From Candidatus Gastranaerophilales bacterium (GTDB taxonomy: Bacteria; Cyanobacteriota; Vampirovibrionia; Gastranaerophilales; Gastranaerophilaceae): DNA of 32,054 bases. The notes under the pieces were generated by a model, which did no database searches, was not told the DNA's origin, and saw only the letters and a program-made list of their open reading frames with translations. Positions 6,828 through 16,230 of the stretch are shown piece after piece (the stretch's first letter is position 1; each line of letters begins with the position of its first letter). The DNA is taken from NCBI GenBank assembly GCA_944325535.1, contig CALVAL010000017.1:1-32054 (forward strand), given 5' to 3'. Position numbers and translations under genes: made by a program.

Positions 6828-6986
6828 TTAATTTCTGTAACTTTGTTCTATTTTTGATTTCAAAAGTTTCATTTCTTCTCTTGTTAAAAATGCAGAAAAT
6901 CTCATAAATTCATAAATTGCATCATCATATGAGTACTGCCTTCTTTCAACTTTTTGTAGCCATTCACGAACTTCTTTTGTAATCAT
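6828..6986 (-). CDS. 52-aa small protein coupled to the DUF1653 gene
   Basis: A short ORF whose ATG overlaps the stop of the DUF1653 gene (ATGA, 6983-6986), with GGAG in the end of that gene as ribosome binding site. It begins MITKEVREWLQKVERRQYSY and ends KSKIEQSYRN. The product is predicted to be a helical, charged soluble protein with no membrane segment or signal peptide. I know no family for it. The precise overlap and ribosome binding site argue that it is translated. Confidence 0.6.
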   Translation of the reverse strand: MITKEVREWLQKVERRQYSYDDAIYEFMRFSAFLTREEMKLLKSKIEQSYRN

Positions 6987-7195
6987 TCTATCTCCAATAG
7001 GGTAAATCTTAGCGTACCTTTATCATCTACGACTTCATTCCACATAGTTTTCGGACGAGTCCAAATATCGCCTTTTTCAACATTTTGATAAACAATCATA
7101 TCTTCACTTGTCTCAGAATGCTTTGCTAAAGCAATAATCTTGTAAATATTGCCTTTATAATGTCGATAAATTTTTCCAACTGAAATTTCTTGCAT
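6983..7195 (-). CDS. DUF1653 family small protein
   Basis: 70 aa. The sequence GKIYRHYKGNIYKIIALAKHSET, then MIVYQNVEKGDIWTRPKTMWNE, matches the DUF1653 pattern (YRHYKG, A-x-HSET, VVY, W-x-RP-x-x-M). The family is widespread and small, and its biochemical role is unknown. The start has no Shine-Dalgarno sequence; TAAAAT lies 6 nt upstream, suggesting a leaderless mRNA. It is coupled by a 4-bp overlap to the 52-aa ORF downstream and is divergent from dnaK. Confidence 0.78.
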   Translation of the reverse strand: MQEISVGKIYRHYKGNIYKIIALAKHSETSEDMIVYQNVEKGDIWTRPKTMWNEVVDDKGTLRFTLLEIE

Positions 7196-7201
7196 AAGTT
7201 A

Positions 7202-7207
7202 ATTTTA
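7202..7207 (-). promoter_or_regulatory. -10 box (TAAAAT) 6 nt before the DUF1653 ATG
   Basis: Minus strand TATAC-TAAAAT-TAACTT-ATG with no ribosome binding site between box and start. TATACT 5 nt further upstream is an alternative -10 that would give a leader of about 5 nt. Confidence 0.4.
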
Positions 7208-7286
7208 GTATAAAATCCAAAATCTTAAAATATTAATTTTTTGTTTATTTTTTAATATTTTCAAGAAAATAGTGGTTTAATGATAC

Positions 7287-7361
7287 TAGTGAATGGTGAC
7301 TAGTGGTTAGCGAAGGGAAAATTTAAAATATCTATTCACTAATCACTATTCACCACTCACT
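7287..7361. repeat. Inverted array of heptamers forming a 28-bp imperfect stem upstream of dnaK
   Basis: The left arm (7287-7314) reads as four heptamers: TAGTGAA, TGGTGAC, TAGTGGT, TAGCGAA. The right arm (7333-7361) reads TATTCAC, TAATCAC, TATTCAC, CACTCAC and one more T. The arms pair over 28 positions with four mismatches, one of which would be a G-U pair in RNA. The loop is 18 nt. It ends 32 nt before the dnaK ATG, so if transcribed it lies in the 5' untranslated region. Heptamer repeats of this kind resemble the short tandemly repeated elements of cyanobacteria. Confidence 0.75.
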
Positions 7362-7390
7362 AAAATAAAAATTAATAGAAAGGAAAATAA

Positions 7391-9235
<1,845 letters not shown>

Positions 9236-9253
9236 TAATTAGTAAAAATAAAT

Positions 9254-9288
9254 AACAAAAAGCCCGATTTAAAATCGGGCTTTTTGTT
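9254..9288. terminator. Bidirectional rho-independent terminator between dnaK and the AbrB-like gene
   Basis: Two 17-nt arms match perfectly as an inverted repeat around one central base, with core AGCCCGATTT/AAATCGGGCT. They are flanked by A5 on the left and T5 on the right, so the structure works in both directions. Confidence 0.9.
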
Positions 9289-9297
9289 TAATAATAA

Positions 9298-9450
9298 TTA
9301 TTTTAAATTTTTCTCTATAATTAATATATTATTTGAAAAAGAGACTTTTATAGAGCCGTTATTATCTATACCCATTACCTTTAAGATAGGCTTTGGAATA
9401 ATTATCCCCCAACTATTTTTACCAACTTTTACCAATTTTTTTATAAGCAT
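9298..9450 (-). CDS. AbrB/MazE-type (SpoVT-AbrB fold) small DNA-binding protein
   Basis: 50 aa. It starts MLIKKLVKVGKNSWGIIIPK and continues PILKVMGIDNNGSIKVSF, then ILIIEK. This is the swapped-hairpin AbrB pattern: K-x-x-K-VG-NSWG-III-PKPILK, a helix, a turn, then LIIEK. Such proteins are antitoxins or transition-state regulators that dimerise and bind AT-rich operators. The start has GGAG at 9456-9459 (complement). No toxin gene is adjacent. It shares a terminator with dnaK and is divergent from an HTH-XRE pair. A 14-bp inverted repeat in the shared upstream region could be the operator. The antisense frame of 75 aa is rejected. Confidence 0.8.
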   Translation of the reverse strand: MLIKKLVKVGKNSWGIIIPKPILKVMGIDNNGSIKVSFSNNILIIEKNLK

Positions 9451-9468
9451 AGTTTCTCCATATTTAAT

Positions 9469-9514
9469 AATTTATCTTATATATAAATATATCTTTTTAA
9501 ATATAAGATAAATT
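9469..9514. repeat. Perfect 14-bp inverted repeat between divergent regulator genes
   Basis: AATTTATCTTATAT (9469-9482) and its exact reverse complement (9501-9514) are separated by 18 nt. The element lies 18 bp upstream of the AbrB-like start and 54 bp upstream of the 68-aa HTH gene. It may be a dimer-binding operator. A terminator role is unlikely because no gene ends here. Confidence 0.6.
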
Positions 9515-9568
9515 TTAATCTTTTTTATTTATTCTGTCAATCTTTTAAAATATACACAAGAGGTTGAC

Positions 9569-9775
9569 ATGAATTCAAAGGAACAAATAAAAGTTATTAT
9601 TGCACGTGAAGGGCTCACTGCAAAACGTTTAGCCGAAATGCTTACACAAAAAACAGGTAAAAAATATACTCAAAGCAGTATAAATAACAAAATCTTTTTA
9701 AGCTCATTTAGATATGATGAGGTGAAGGCTATTGTTGAAATGTTAGGGTATAAAATTAAAATTGAAAAAGACTAA
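9569..9775 (+). CDS. Small helix-turn-helix protein (DUF6471/Cro-like)
   Basis: 68 aa, almost entirely helical. The segment TAKRLAEMLTQKTGKKYTQSS, then INNKIFLSSFRYDEVKAIVEMLGYKI, has the layout of small phage-type HTH regulators. It has a first helix pair, a recognition helix with SSINNKI, then a C-terminal helix and the strand GYKIKI. I recall similar proteins under DUF6471, but the family name is uncertain. The start has AGAGG at 9559-9563, 5 nt before the ATG. The gene is followed after 21 bp by an XRE gene on the same strand, probably one transcript. It may regulate the divergent AbrB-like gene. Confidence 0.65.
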   Translation: MNSKEQIKVIIAREGLTAKRLAEMLTQKTGKKYTQSSINNKIFLSSFRYDEVKAIVEMLGYKIKIEKD

Positions 9776-9796
9776 AGAATATAAAGGTTAAATATT

Positions 9797-10012
9797 TTGA
9801 TAACCTATAATGACGTTTATAAAACTATCGGTAAAAATATCAAAAAATATAGAAATCAACTGGGGCTGACACAACAGCAACTGGCTGATAAATTGGGTAT
9901 GTCATTAAATTTTATAGGGAAAATTGAAGTTGGATATGATCATCCATCATTATACACATTAGTGGATATTTCTAATAGTTTAGAAGTTCCGCTTAAAAAC
10001 TTTTTTGAATAA
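9797..10012 (+). CDS. XRE-family transcriptional regulator (single HTH)
   Basis: 71 aa with one HTH_3 domain covering nearly the whole protein: IGKNIKKYRNQLGLTQQQLADKLGMSLNFIGKIE then VPLKNFF. It binds DNA as a dimer; the target is unknown. The start is TTG at 9797 with AAGG at 9785-9788. The next ATG is far inside the frame, and the HTH needs the residues before it, so TTG is favoured. It follows the 68-aa HTH gene by 21 bp and ends at a bidirectional terminator shared with adk. Confidence 0.8.
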   Translation: MITYNDVYKTIGKNIKKYRNQLGLTQQQLADKLGMSLNFIGKIEVGYDHPSLYTLVDISNSLEVPLKNFFE

Positions 10013-10040
10013 AAAAATCGGGTTATAAAACCCGATTTTT
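10013..10040. terminator. Bidirectional terminator between the XRE gene and adk
   Basis: AAAAATCGGGTT, loop ATAA, AACCCGATTTTT: a 12-bp perfect stem with A and T runs on both sides. It overlaps the adk stop codon by two bases. Confidence 0.88.
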
Positions 10041-10698
10041 AAGCATTTACGATTTTTAAAAGTCTATCCCAAACTTCATCAATTGAACCGTTTGCATCTA
10101 TTTTATGAAGCACTCCTTTTTTCTCATAAAATTCGATTAGTGGAGCTGTTTCTCTAAAATATGTTTCAAAACGAGCTTTTGCAACCTCTTCATTGTCATC
10201 TGCTCTTGTTTTTAATGTTTCACCGCATTTATCGCATACATTTTCAACTTTTGAAGGTTTGAATTTTTTGTTATAAATTTCGCCACATTTAGGGCAAGAT
10301 TGACGATAAATAATTCTTTCAATAAGAATTTGAGTATCGATATCAAAATAAATAGCTTTAAAAGATGCTTCAGTATTTTTATCAACATCTTTATTAATTT
10401 CCTCAAGCATTCTTGCTTGCTCTAAGCTACGTGGATAACCATCAAGAACATATCCGTTTTTGCAATCATCTGATGCTAATTTTTTTGCAATAATTTTACC
10501 AACTAACTCTGCAGGAACTAGCTGACCTTTATCAATAAAACCTTTTGCAATTTTACCTTCTTCAGATTCTTTTGCAATTTCTGCTCTCAATAATGAGCCG
10601 GTATCAACGTGCGGTAAATTTAAAAATTCTGATAAATGATTTGTTTGAGTCCCTTTTCCGCAAGCAGGAGGCCCTAAAAAAATTAATTCTTTTTTCAT
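10039..10698 (-). CDS. adk: Adenylate kinase, zinc-LID type
   Basis: 219 aa. It catalyses AMP + ATP to 2 ADP. The P-loop is GPPACGKGT (9-17), which differs from the common GPPGAGKGT at two positions. The NMP-binding motifs (DTGSLLR and DGYPRS) are present. The LID carries a structural zinc site C135-x2-C138 and C155-x2-C158 (CPKCG...CDKCG), as in Gram-positive-type enzymes. A strong AAGGAG ribosome binding site sits before the ATG (complement of 10706-10711). It is not in the usual secY ribosomal-protein context. It is either a relocated or a second copy; the window cannot tell. Confidence 0.95.
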   Translation of the reverse strand: MKKELIFLGPPACGKGTQTNHLSEFLNLPHVDTGSLLRAEIAKESEEGKIAKGFIDKGQLVPAELVGKIIAKKLASDDCKNGYVLDGYPRSLEQARMLEEINKDVDKNTEASFKAIYFDIDTQILIERIIYRQSCPKCGEIYNKKFKPSKVENVCDKCGETLKTRADDNEEVAKARFETYFRETAPLIEFYEKKGVLHKIDANGSIDEVWDRLLKIVNA

Positions 10699-10754
10699 AA
10701 TTTTCTCCTTCTTAACTAAATTATAGAACTAAAAAAGAAAATGTATAGTTAATT

Positions 10755-13118
10755 TTATCCAGCACCAAATAAATCACCATCATAATTAAGACTTTTTGCT
10801 TCTTTTAATCTTGGATAATCTTCAATATTATAGTTTTTGACAAAATTAATCGCTTCCGCTCTAGCCAATTCCAAAACTTTCGCATCATTAACAATATCAG
10901 CAATAATCATATCAGGAAGTCCGCTTTGTCTTGTACCTAAAAATTCTCCAGGGCCTCGAAGCTGTAAATCTTTTTCTGCGATTACGAAGCCATCATTCGT
11001 TTGAGTCATTATATTCAAACGGGCTTTTGTCTCTTGTGATTTTGTATTTGATGATAAAATACAATAAGATTGCAAATCACTTCTTCCTACCCTGCCTCTT
11101 AGCTGATGAAGCTGAGATAAGCCAAAACGTTCTGCATTTTCAATTACTATTACTGTCGCATTTGGAACATCAACTCCTACTTCTACGACAGTAGTAGAAA
11201 CTAAAATATCATACTCTTTGTTTTTGAATTTCTCCATTACATCGTCTTTTTCATCATTTTTTAGCTTTCCATGTAAAAGTCCGATTTTATATTCAGGAAA
11301 TACATCATTTTGCCATTTTTCTTTTTCTATAGTTGCAGCCTTAGCTGATAGAGTCTCACTTTCTTCTATCAAAGGATAGACTATATAAGCTTGACGACCT
11401 GCTTCAACTTCTTTTCTTATAAGATCAGAGATTTGTCGTCTTGAATTAGCAAGTGTTGTAATAATTGGTTTTCTCCCCTTTGGAAGCTCATCAATTATAG
11501 TCAAATCCAAATCCCCATTCATTGTAATTGCAAGCGTTCTTGGAATAGGAGTCGCTGTCATTGTTAAAATTTGAGGGTTTTGAGATTTTTTTCTTAAAGC
11601 TAGTCTTTGTTTTACACCAAATCTATGCTGTTCATCGATTACAACAGCACCTAAGTTCGCAAAATCCACCCCATCCTGAATTAGAGCGTGAGTTCCTACT
11701 GCAATATTTGCTTGCCCGTTTCTAAGATTAGTTTCAGACTCTCTGCGCTGTTTTTTTCCAATACTTCCTAATAACAATTCAACCTTAAGTCCTAAAGGAG
11801 TAAGCCATTTAATAAGATTGTTATAATGCTGTTGTGCAAGAATTTCTGTCGGAGCCATAATCGCAGCTTGGTAGCCATTTTCTACTGCTGCAAGCAACAT
11901 AATTGTTGCAACGACAGTTTTTCCACTACCTACATCACCTTGCAAGAGTCTTTGCATAGGCTTATTGGAATGCAAATCGTTCAGAATTTCATTTACTGCA
12001 CGTTTTTGTGCCTGAGTAAGCTCAAAAGGCAAAGAATTAATAAATCTCATTACTAGTCCGTCTTGTTTAATTTCAAGCGGAATAGATAAAATATTTTTGC
12101 TATTTTCTTCTCTTAAAATAGCAAGTCTTAGCTGGATTAGAAAGAATTCCTCAAATACAAGACTAAATCTCGCTTTTTGCAAGGATTCATTATCTTTTGG
12201 AAAATGGATTTGCTCTAGCGCTTCTTTTTTTTCAAATAAATTATATTTTTCTAAAATATAAGTAGGTAAAATTGTCTCAATTTCATCCTTAAAAATTTGA
12301 ATTACATTAAAAATAGCTTTTCTAAGAGTCTTTATATTTAGATTTTCACTTAAGGAGTAAATTGGAACAATCCTTGCAAGATTTAAATTAGATGGGTTTA
12401 AAATATCCTCGTCCATAATTGAATATGTTGGCTTATCTAAAGTAAGCATTCCATCATAAGAATTTAATTTGACAGTACCTGAGACCATAATTCCTGAACC
12501 TTTTGGGAATTGAGATTTCATTCTTTCTAAAATATGTTTGCTACTCCTTGCAGAAAAAAAGTTCAGTCCAATATTTCCTGTACCATCATTAATTTTGACC
12601 TTAATAACTCCAAGATTATTTTTTGTTGTGAATGCTTCAACAGAGCGAATGACACCAAAAATTGTCGTATTTTCCCCAACCTCTAAATCTCGGATTTTTG
12701 TTCTTGTCGAGTAATCGACGTGTTTACGAGGAAAATAATATAATAAATCAGATACAGTATAAATCCCGAGCTTATTCAAAATATAAGCAATTTTAGGACC
12801 AATTCCTTTAAGATACATTACATCTGATTTGAGAGTCAAATTGTTATCTCTTATTGTTTCTTTTTCAGGATTTAGTTCAGATTTTATTACATTTATGAGT
12901 CTTTCCAAGGATTTTTTTCTTTGAGGCAGAGTATCCATTGAATACCGTTCAAAATGTTCAAGAAGCACTTTCCACTTTGGATTTTGAGAAGTTTTTATTT
13001 CTCGTTTCAATTCAGAACAAATAAACGATGAAAAACTACGACTTTTCCCGTTAATATTAATGTATTTATACTTAACCTCAATTTCGATAGCTTTTTTAAT
13101 CTGCTCAAGATTTTCCAT
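10755..13118 (-). CDS. recG: ATP-dependent DNA helicase RecG
   Basis: 787 aa, longer than the roughly 690 aa of E. coli RecG. An N-terminal helical extension of about 95 residues precedes the wedge, as in cyanobacterial RecG. A helix-hairpin-helix (LKGIGPKIAYILNKLGI, 103-119) and an OB-fold wedge (about 145-235) are followed by the helicase core: GDVGSGKT (394-401), DEQHRFG (495-501), TATPIPRT (521-528) and GRVGRSD late in the protein. It remodels stalled forks and Holliday junctions. The ATG has no Shine-Dalgarno sequence; TATAAT lies 6 nt upstream, predicting a leaderless mRNA. It is divergent from a helical protein gene. Confidence 0.96.
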   Translation of the reverse strand: MENLEQIKKAIEIEVKYKYININGKSRSFSSFICSELKREIKTSQNPKWKVLLEHFERYSMDTLPQRKKSLERLINVIKSELNPEKETIRDNNLTLKSDVMYLKGIGPKIAYILNKLGIYTVSDLLYYFPRKHVDYSTRTKIRDLEVGENTTIFGVIRSVEAFTTKNNLGVIKVKINDGTGNIGLNFFSARSSKHILERMKSQFPKGSGIMVSGTVKLNSYDGMLTLDKPTYSIMDEDILNPSNLNLARIVPIYSLSENLNIKTLRKAIFNVIQIFKDEIETILPTYILEKYNLFEKKEALEQIHFPKDNESLQKARFSLVFEEFFLIQLRLAILREENSKNILSIPLEIKQDGLVMRFINSLPFELTQAQKRAVNEILNDLHSNKPMQRLLQGDVGSGKTVVATIMLLAAVENGYQAAIMAPTEILAQQHYNNLIKWLTPLGLKVELLLGSIGKKQRRESETNLRNGQANIAVGTHALIQDGVDFANLGAVVIDEQHRFGVKQRLALRKKSQNPQILTMTATPIPRTLAITMNGDLDLTIIDELPKGRKPIITTLANSRRQISDLIRKEVEAGRQAYIVYPLIEESETLSAKAATIEKEKWQNDVFPEYKIGLLHGKLKNDEKDDVMEKFKNKEYDILVSTTVVEVGVDVPNATVIVIENAERFGLSQLHQLRGRVGRSDLQSYCILSSNTKSQETKARLNIMTQTNDGFVIAEKDLQLRGPGEFLGTRQSGLPDMIIADIVNDAKVLELARAEAINFVKNYNIEDYPRLKEAKSLNYDGDLFGAG

Positions 13119-13124
13119 GAATAA

Positions 13125-13130
13125 ATTATA
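13125..13130 (-). promoter_or_regulatory. -10 box (TATAAT) 6 nt before the recG ATG
   Basis: Minus strand TATAAT-TTATTC-ATG. It is a consensus -10 with no ribosome binding site between it and the start codon. Confidence 0.55.
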
Positions 13131-13179
13131 CTATAAATTTCGATAGCAATTTTTTTCTTGTTCTTTACTTTATAAATAT

Positions 13180-13884
13180 ATGAAATTTTTAGCAAAATTG
13201 GGGCCTCAACAAAACTTTATAAAAAACGCATACGCTGATTTTAGTAAGCGTTGTTTCTCACCAAGCCAAGATTATCGTACAGCAAAAGCTGAGTTTAAAA
13301 ATCTTGGAGATATGTTCCTAAGAGAAAGACAAATCGAAGAGTTTTGTGAAAAAACACTGGATTTATCAAAACAACTAAATGAAAACGGAAAGTCAGGCCT
13401 CGGAGCTTTATTTATAAATGAGCTGAGTAAACTTTGTGTTAATCTGAGACATCCAAACGCAGAAGAATATTTAAGATTAGCACTTGAGACCAATCGAAAA
13501 AAGAAAGACGGTTTTCATGAACTTGCAAGACTTACAGATTTAGAATATTTATATAGAAATACAAATAACAGAAGAGGGCTATTTAATGTTTTAAGGCAAA
13601 AAAAATCCTGTTGTAAAAATATTATAGCAAACTATGATGAGCATCTAAAAAATTATGAAAGCATTCATAGAGCACCTACATCTAAATCTGGAGTAAAAAC
13701 TCAACTTGCATTCACATATTCTGATATTGCAGGAATGATAGAAAGAAGAAGCCCGGAAGATGCAATAAATCTATATGAAAAATCTAAAAATATCTACATT
13801 GAACTAGGACAGCAACGAGAAACTGATTACTTAAAAGAAAGAATTAGAAGAATAACCGCAAGACTAAACAAAAGTCAGGAATAA
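13180..13884 (+). CDS. Helical TPR-like protein, function unknown
   Basis: 234 aa, predicted nearly all alpha-helical, basic, with no signal peptide or membrane segment. Repeated helix pairs such as PNAEEYLRLALETNRK (about 97-113) and PEDAINLYEKSKNIYIELG (about 194-212) look like TPR units, so it may be a protein-binding scaffold. I do not recognise a specific family. The start has no Shine-Dalgarno sequence; TATAAA ends only 3 nt before the ATG, so transcription might start just at or inside the first codons. It is divergent from recG with 61 bp between the two starts. Confidence 0.62.
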   Translation: MKFLAKLGPQQNFIKNAYADFSKRCFSPSQDYRTAKAEFKNLGDMFLRERQIEEFCEKTLDLSKQLNENGKSGLGALFINELSKLCVNLRHPNAEEYLRLALETNRKKKDGFHELARLTDLEYLYRNTNNRRGLFNVLRQKKSCCKNIIANYDEHLKNYESIHRAPTSKSGVKTQLAFTYSDIAGMIERRSPEDAINLYEKSKNIYIELGQQRETDYLKERIRRITARLNKSQE

Positions 13885-13918
13885 TTTTTAAATTTAAAAA
13901 ATGTATAATACTTTTTTG

Positions 13919-13927
13919 TGCTAAAAT
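13919..13927 (+). promoter_or_regulatory. Extended -10 (TGCTAAAAT) 6 nt before the 109-aa secreted protein ATG
   Basis: TGCTAAAAT-TTAGCT-ATG. The box and the spacing are the same as at yidD (4467-4475). There is no ribosome binding site. Confidence 0.55.
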
Positions 13928-13933
13928 TTAGCT

Positions 13934-14263
13934 ATGAGAGTAATCGCAAAAATACTTTTTATCTTTTTATTTTTGATTTTTGGATTAACAAATTTTGTTG
14001 ATGCAAATGATTTTTGCTCTCAAGCTAATATTTCTACTCAACAAGATGAAATGCATTGCGATATTTCTGCCACCTTAGATACTGAAAGTTATATAATCAT
14101 TCCAACTAATAATAATGATAGTAGTGGCTTAAGCGGAAATATCGGACTCAAAAATTTTAATCATTCTGAGTTCGATTCATTTTTTAGTGAAAAATACATA
14201 AATAAAAATTTTAATAATATTGCTTTCTTATTCAAAACTGAAGTATTTCCTAATGCACCATAG
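13934..14263 (+). CDS. Small secreted protein, function unknown
   Basis: 109 aa with a signal peptide (MRVIAKILFIFLFLIFGL..., cleavage after VDA near residue 24). The mature part is about 85 residues, rich in Asn, Ser, Asp and Phe, with two cysteines (FCSQ and MHCD) that could form one disulfide. No family is recognised. It is likely periplasmic or secreted. An extended -10 sits 6 nt before the ATG, so it probably has its own leaderless mRNA. The transporter gene follows 50 bp later with its own AAGGAG. Confidence 0.6.
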   Translation: MRVIAKILFIFLFLIFGLTNFVDANDFCSQANISTQQDEMHCDISATLDTESYIIIPTNNNDSSGLSGNIGLKNFNHSEFDSFFSEKYINKNFNNIAFLFKTEVFPNAP

Positions 14264-14313
14264 AAAATATTCATAAATCAATGTTTTAGAAATTTAGTTA
14301 AAAAGGAGAAAGT

Positions 14314-15636
14314 ATGGAATTAATTCACAGTTTTGTCTCAGCACATAATGTGTTGATTTCAGCAGGAATTTTAATTCTCGCTTATATCTTCATAGCGACA
14401 GAAAAAATTCCTAAAGTTACAATCGCTCTTTTAGGAGCAGGTATTACAATTTTATTAGGCTTAGTAAGCCAAGCAAAAAGTATTGATGGAGTTTTAAATC
14501 CACACTACTTTATCAATTTTGTTGATTTTAACGTAATTTTCTTATTAGTATCAATGATGATTATTGTTAGTATTTCAACAAGAAGCGGTGTATTCAACTA
14601 CATTGCAAATGAATTATTAAAAATGACAAAAGGACATCCTATCGCAATTTTAGTTGCTCTTGGTCTTTTCACAGCTGTAACAAGTGCATTTTTAGATAAT
14701 GTTACTACAGTAATCCTAATTATGCCTGTTACATTCTTTATTGCAAGACAATTAGAAATCGATCCGATTCCTTATTTACTAACTGAAGTATTTGCATCAA
14801 ATATCGGTGGTACTGCAACATTAATTGGTGATCCTCCTAATATCATTATCGGAAGTGCTGCAGGATTCTCATTCATGGATTTTATTAATAACTTAACTCC
14901 TGTAATCGCAATAATTATTTTAGTAACACTTGCACTACTTGCATTGGTATTCAAAAAGAAATTGCACGCAACTGCTGAAAAAATGCAAGAAGTTGCAAAT
15001 ATTGATAACTCAAAAACAATCACTGATAAAAATTTAATGATAAGATCAATGATTGTATTAGCTCTTGTAATTATAGGATTTGTAACACATGATATTACTC
15101 ATATTGAGACTTGTGTTGCTGCAATGCTAGGTGCGAGCTTCTTGCTATTATTTGAAAAACCTACTGATATCTTAAGAGATGTTGAATGGAATACTATATT
15201 CTTCTTTATCGGCCTATTCATTATAATCGGTGGTGTAGAAGCATCAGGCGGTATCAAATTAATGGCTGAATGGATTTTGAAAGTTACTCAAGGTTCTCAA
15301 GAAGCAGCTTCTATGCTTATTCTTTGGGCATCAGGTGTAATTTCAGGTATCATTGATAACATCCCTTATACTGCTACAATGTCACCTATGCTTGTAGAAA
15401 TCCAAAAGACTATGGGAGCTGAATATACAGCTCCTCTATGGTGGTGCTTATCATTAGGAGCTTGTCTTGGTGGAAATATGACTATGATTGGTGCAGCTGC
15501 AAACGTTATCGTATCAGAAAACGCTGCAAAAGAAGGACACCCAATGTTCTTCATGAGATTTATGAAATATGGTGTTGCAGTTGTATTTGTATCATTATTG
15601 ATAAGTTCAATTTATGTAAATCTTAAATTTATGTAA
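14314..15636 (+). CDS. Ion transporter of the ArsB/NhaD/CitMHS superfamily
   Basis: 440 aa with about 11 hydrophobic membrane segments. Ion-transporter-superfamily signatures occur in two inverted halves: a first-half loop SNIGGTATLIGDPPNIIIGSAAG (about 157-179) and a second-half segment SGVISGIIDNIPYTATMSPM (about 338-357) followed by GGNMTMIGAAANVIVSE. NhaD-type Na+/H+ antiporters, ArsB arsenite pumps and anion permeases share these, so the substrate cannot be fixed. No arsenic resistance gene is adjacent, which makes a sodium/proton or organic anion role likely. AAGGAGAAAGT precedes the ATG. A strong GC-rich terminator follows. Confidence 0.88.
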   Translation: MELIHSFVSAHNVLISAGILILAYIFIATEKIPKVTIALLGAGITILLGLVSQAKSIDGVLNPHYFINFVDFNVIFLLVSMMIIVSISTRSGVFNYIANELLKMTKGHPIAILVALGLFTAVTSAFLDNVTTVILIMPVTFFIARQLEIDPIPYLLTEVFASNIGGTATLIGDPPNIIIGSAAGFSFMDFINNLTPVIAIIILVTLALLALVFKKKLHATAEKMQEVANIDNSKTITDKNLMIRSMIVLALVIIGFVTHDITHIETCVAAMLGASFLLLFEKPTDILRDVEWNTIFFFIGLFIIIGGVEASGGIKLMAEWILKVTQGSQEAASMLILWASGVISGIIDNIPYTATMSPMLVEIQKTMGAEYTAPLWWCLSLGACLGGNMTMIGAAANVIVSENAAKEGHPMFFMRFMKYGVAVVFVSLLISSIYVNLKFM

Positions 15637-15660
15637 TTTGAAAATTATACTATAATAAGA

Positions 15661-15691
15661 AGGGCGGGTTTGGTAAAACCAAACCCGCCCT
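15661..15691. terminator. GC-rich bidirectional terminator
   Basis: AGGGCGGGTTTGG, loop TAAAA, CCAAACCCGCCCT: a 13-bp perfect stem, by far the most GC-rich element nearby, followed by a T-rich stretch. It sits between the convergent transporter and zinc-ribbon genes. Confidence 0.9.
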
Positions 15692-15703
15692 CTACTTTTT
15701 CAC

Positions 15704-16219
15704 TTATTTCATTAAGTATGCTTTTACTAAATTTTCAAAAAATTGACGTCTTGGAGAAGGTTTTGCCTTCTTCATGTTTTCTTCTCCAACTATGCTTTTT
15801 AAATTATCTTTATACAAATTATCAAGTAGAGAATCAAGATGAGAATAATCTTCAGCTACGCCTTCACGAATTCTTTTTAACTCATTATTATCCAAAAACT
15901 TTGCACCGCATACATTACAATTATCAATTTCTACACCTGCAATTCCTGCACCCATTTTTACCATAGGAACATTACATATTGGACATTTTCTTACTGCATT
16001 AGTATCCACTTCTTTAAAAGTTCTATTTTCAATTTCTTTAAAAATAGAATCTGCTTTTTCTCCCTTTTCATCAAATTTATTCAACTCTCGATTATCAAAG
16101 AGGATACCACCGCATCCGTTTAGACAAATATCTAAATTGATATTCTTTTCTGAATCATATATTTTGACCAATTCTTCGCCACATGCTGGACAAATTAAGT
16201 TCTTTTTAGAATCTGCCAT
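15704..16219 (-). CDS. Protein with two TFIIB-type zinc ribbons
   Basis: 171 aa. Two copies of a short zinc ribbon are present: C10-x2-C13 with C32 and C36 (CPACG...CLNGCGG), and C79-x2-C82 with C101 and C104 (CPICN...CNVCGAKF). Each is followed by the typical FDNRELNK / LDNNELKR segment. This is the zf-TFIIB family (PF13453), found in bacteria with no settled role. The C-terminal third is helical and charged. It lies about 11 bp behind leuD on the same strand with its own AGGAGAT, so it is probably cotranscribed with leuD. Confidence 0.82.
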   Translation of the reverse strand: MADSKKNLICPACGEELVKIYDSEKNINLDICLNGCGGILFDNRELNKFDEKGEKADSIFKEIENRTFKEVDTNAVRKCPICNVPMVKMGAGIAGVEIDNCNVCGAKFLDNNELKRIREGVAEDYSHLDSLLDNLYKDNLKSIVGEENMKKAKPSPRRQFFENLVKAYLMK

Positions 16220-16230
16220 ATTATCTCCTA

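Noticed and set aside
9284-9511. 75-aa plus-strand ORF downstream of dnaK
   Set aside because: It overlaps the terminator, has no ribosome binding site, and is antisense to the convincing AbrB-like gene at 9298-9450.
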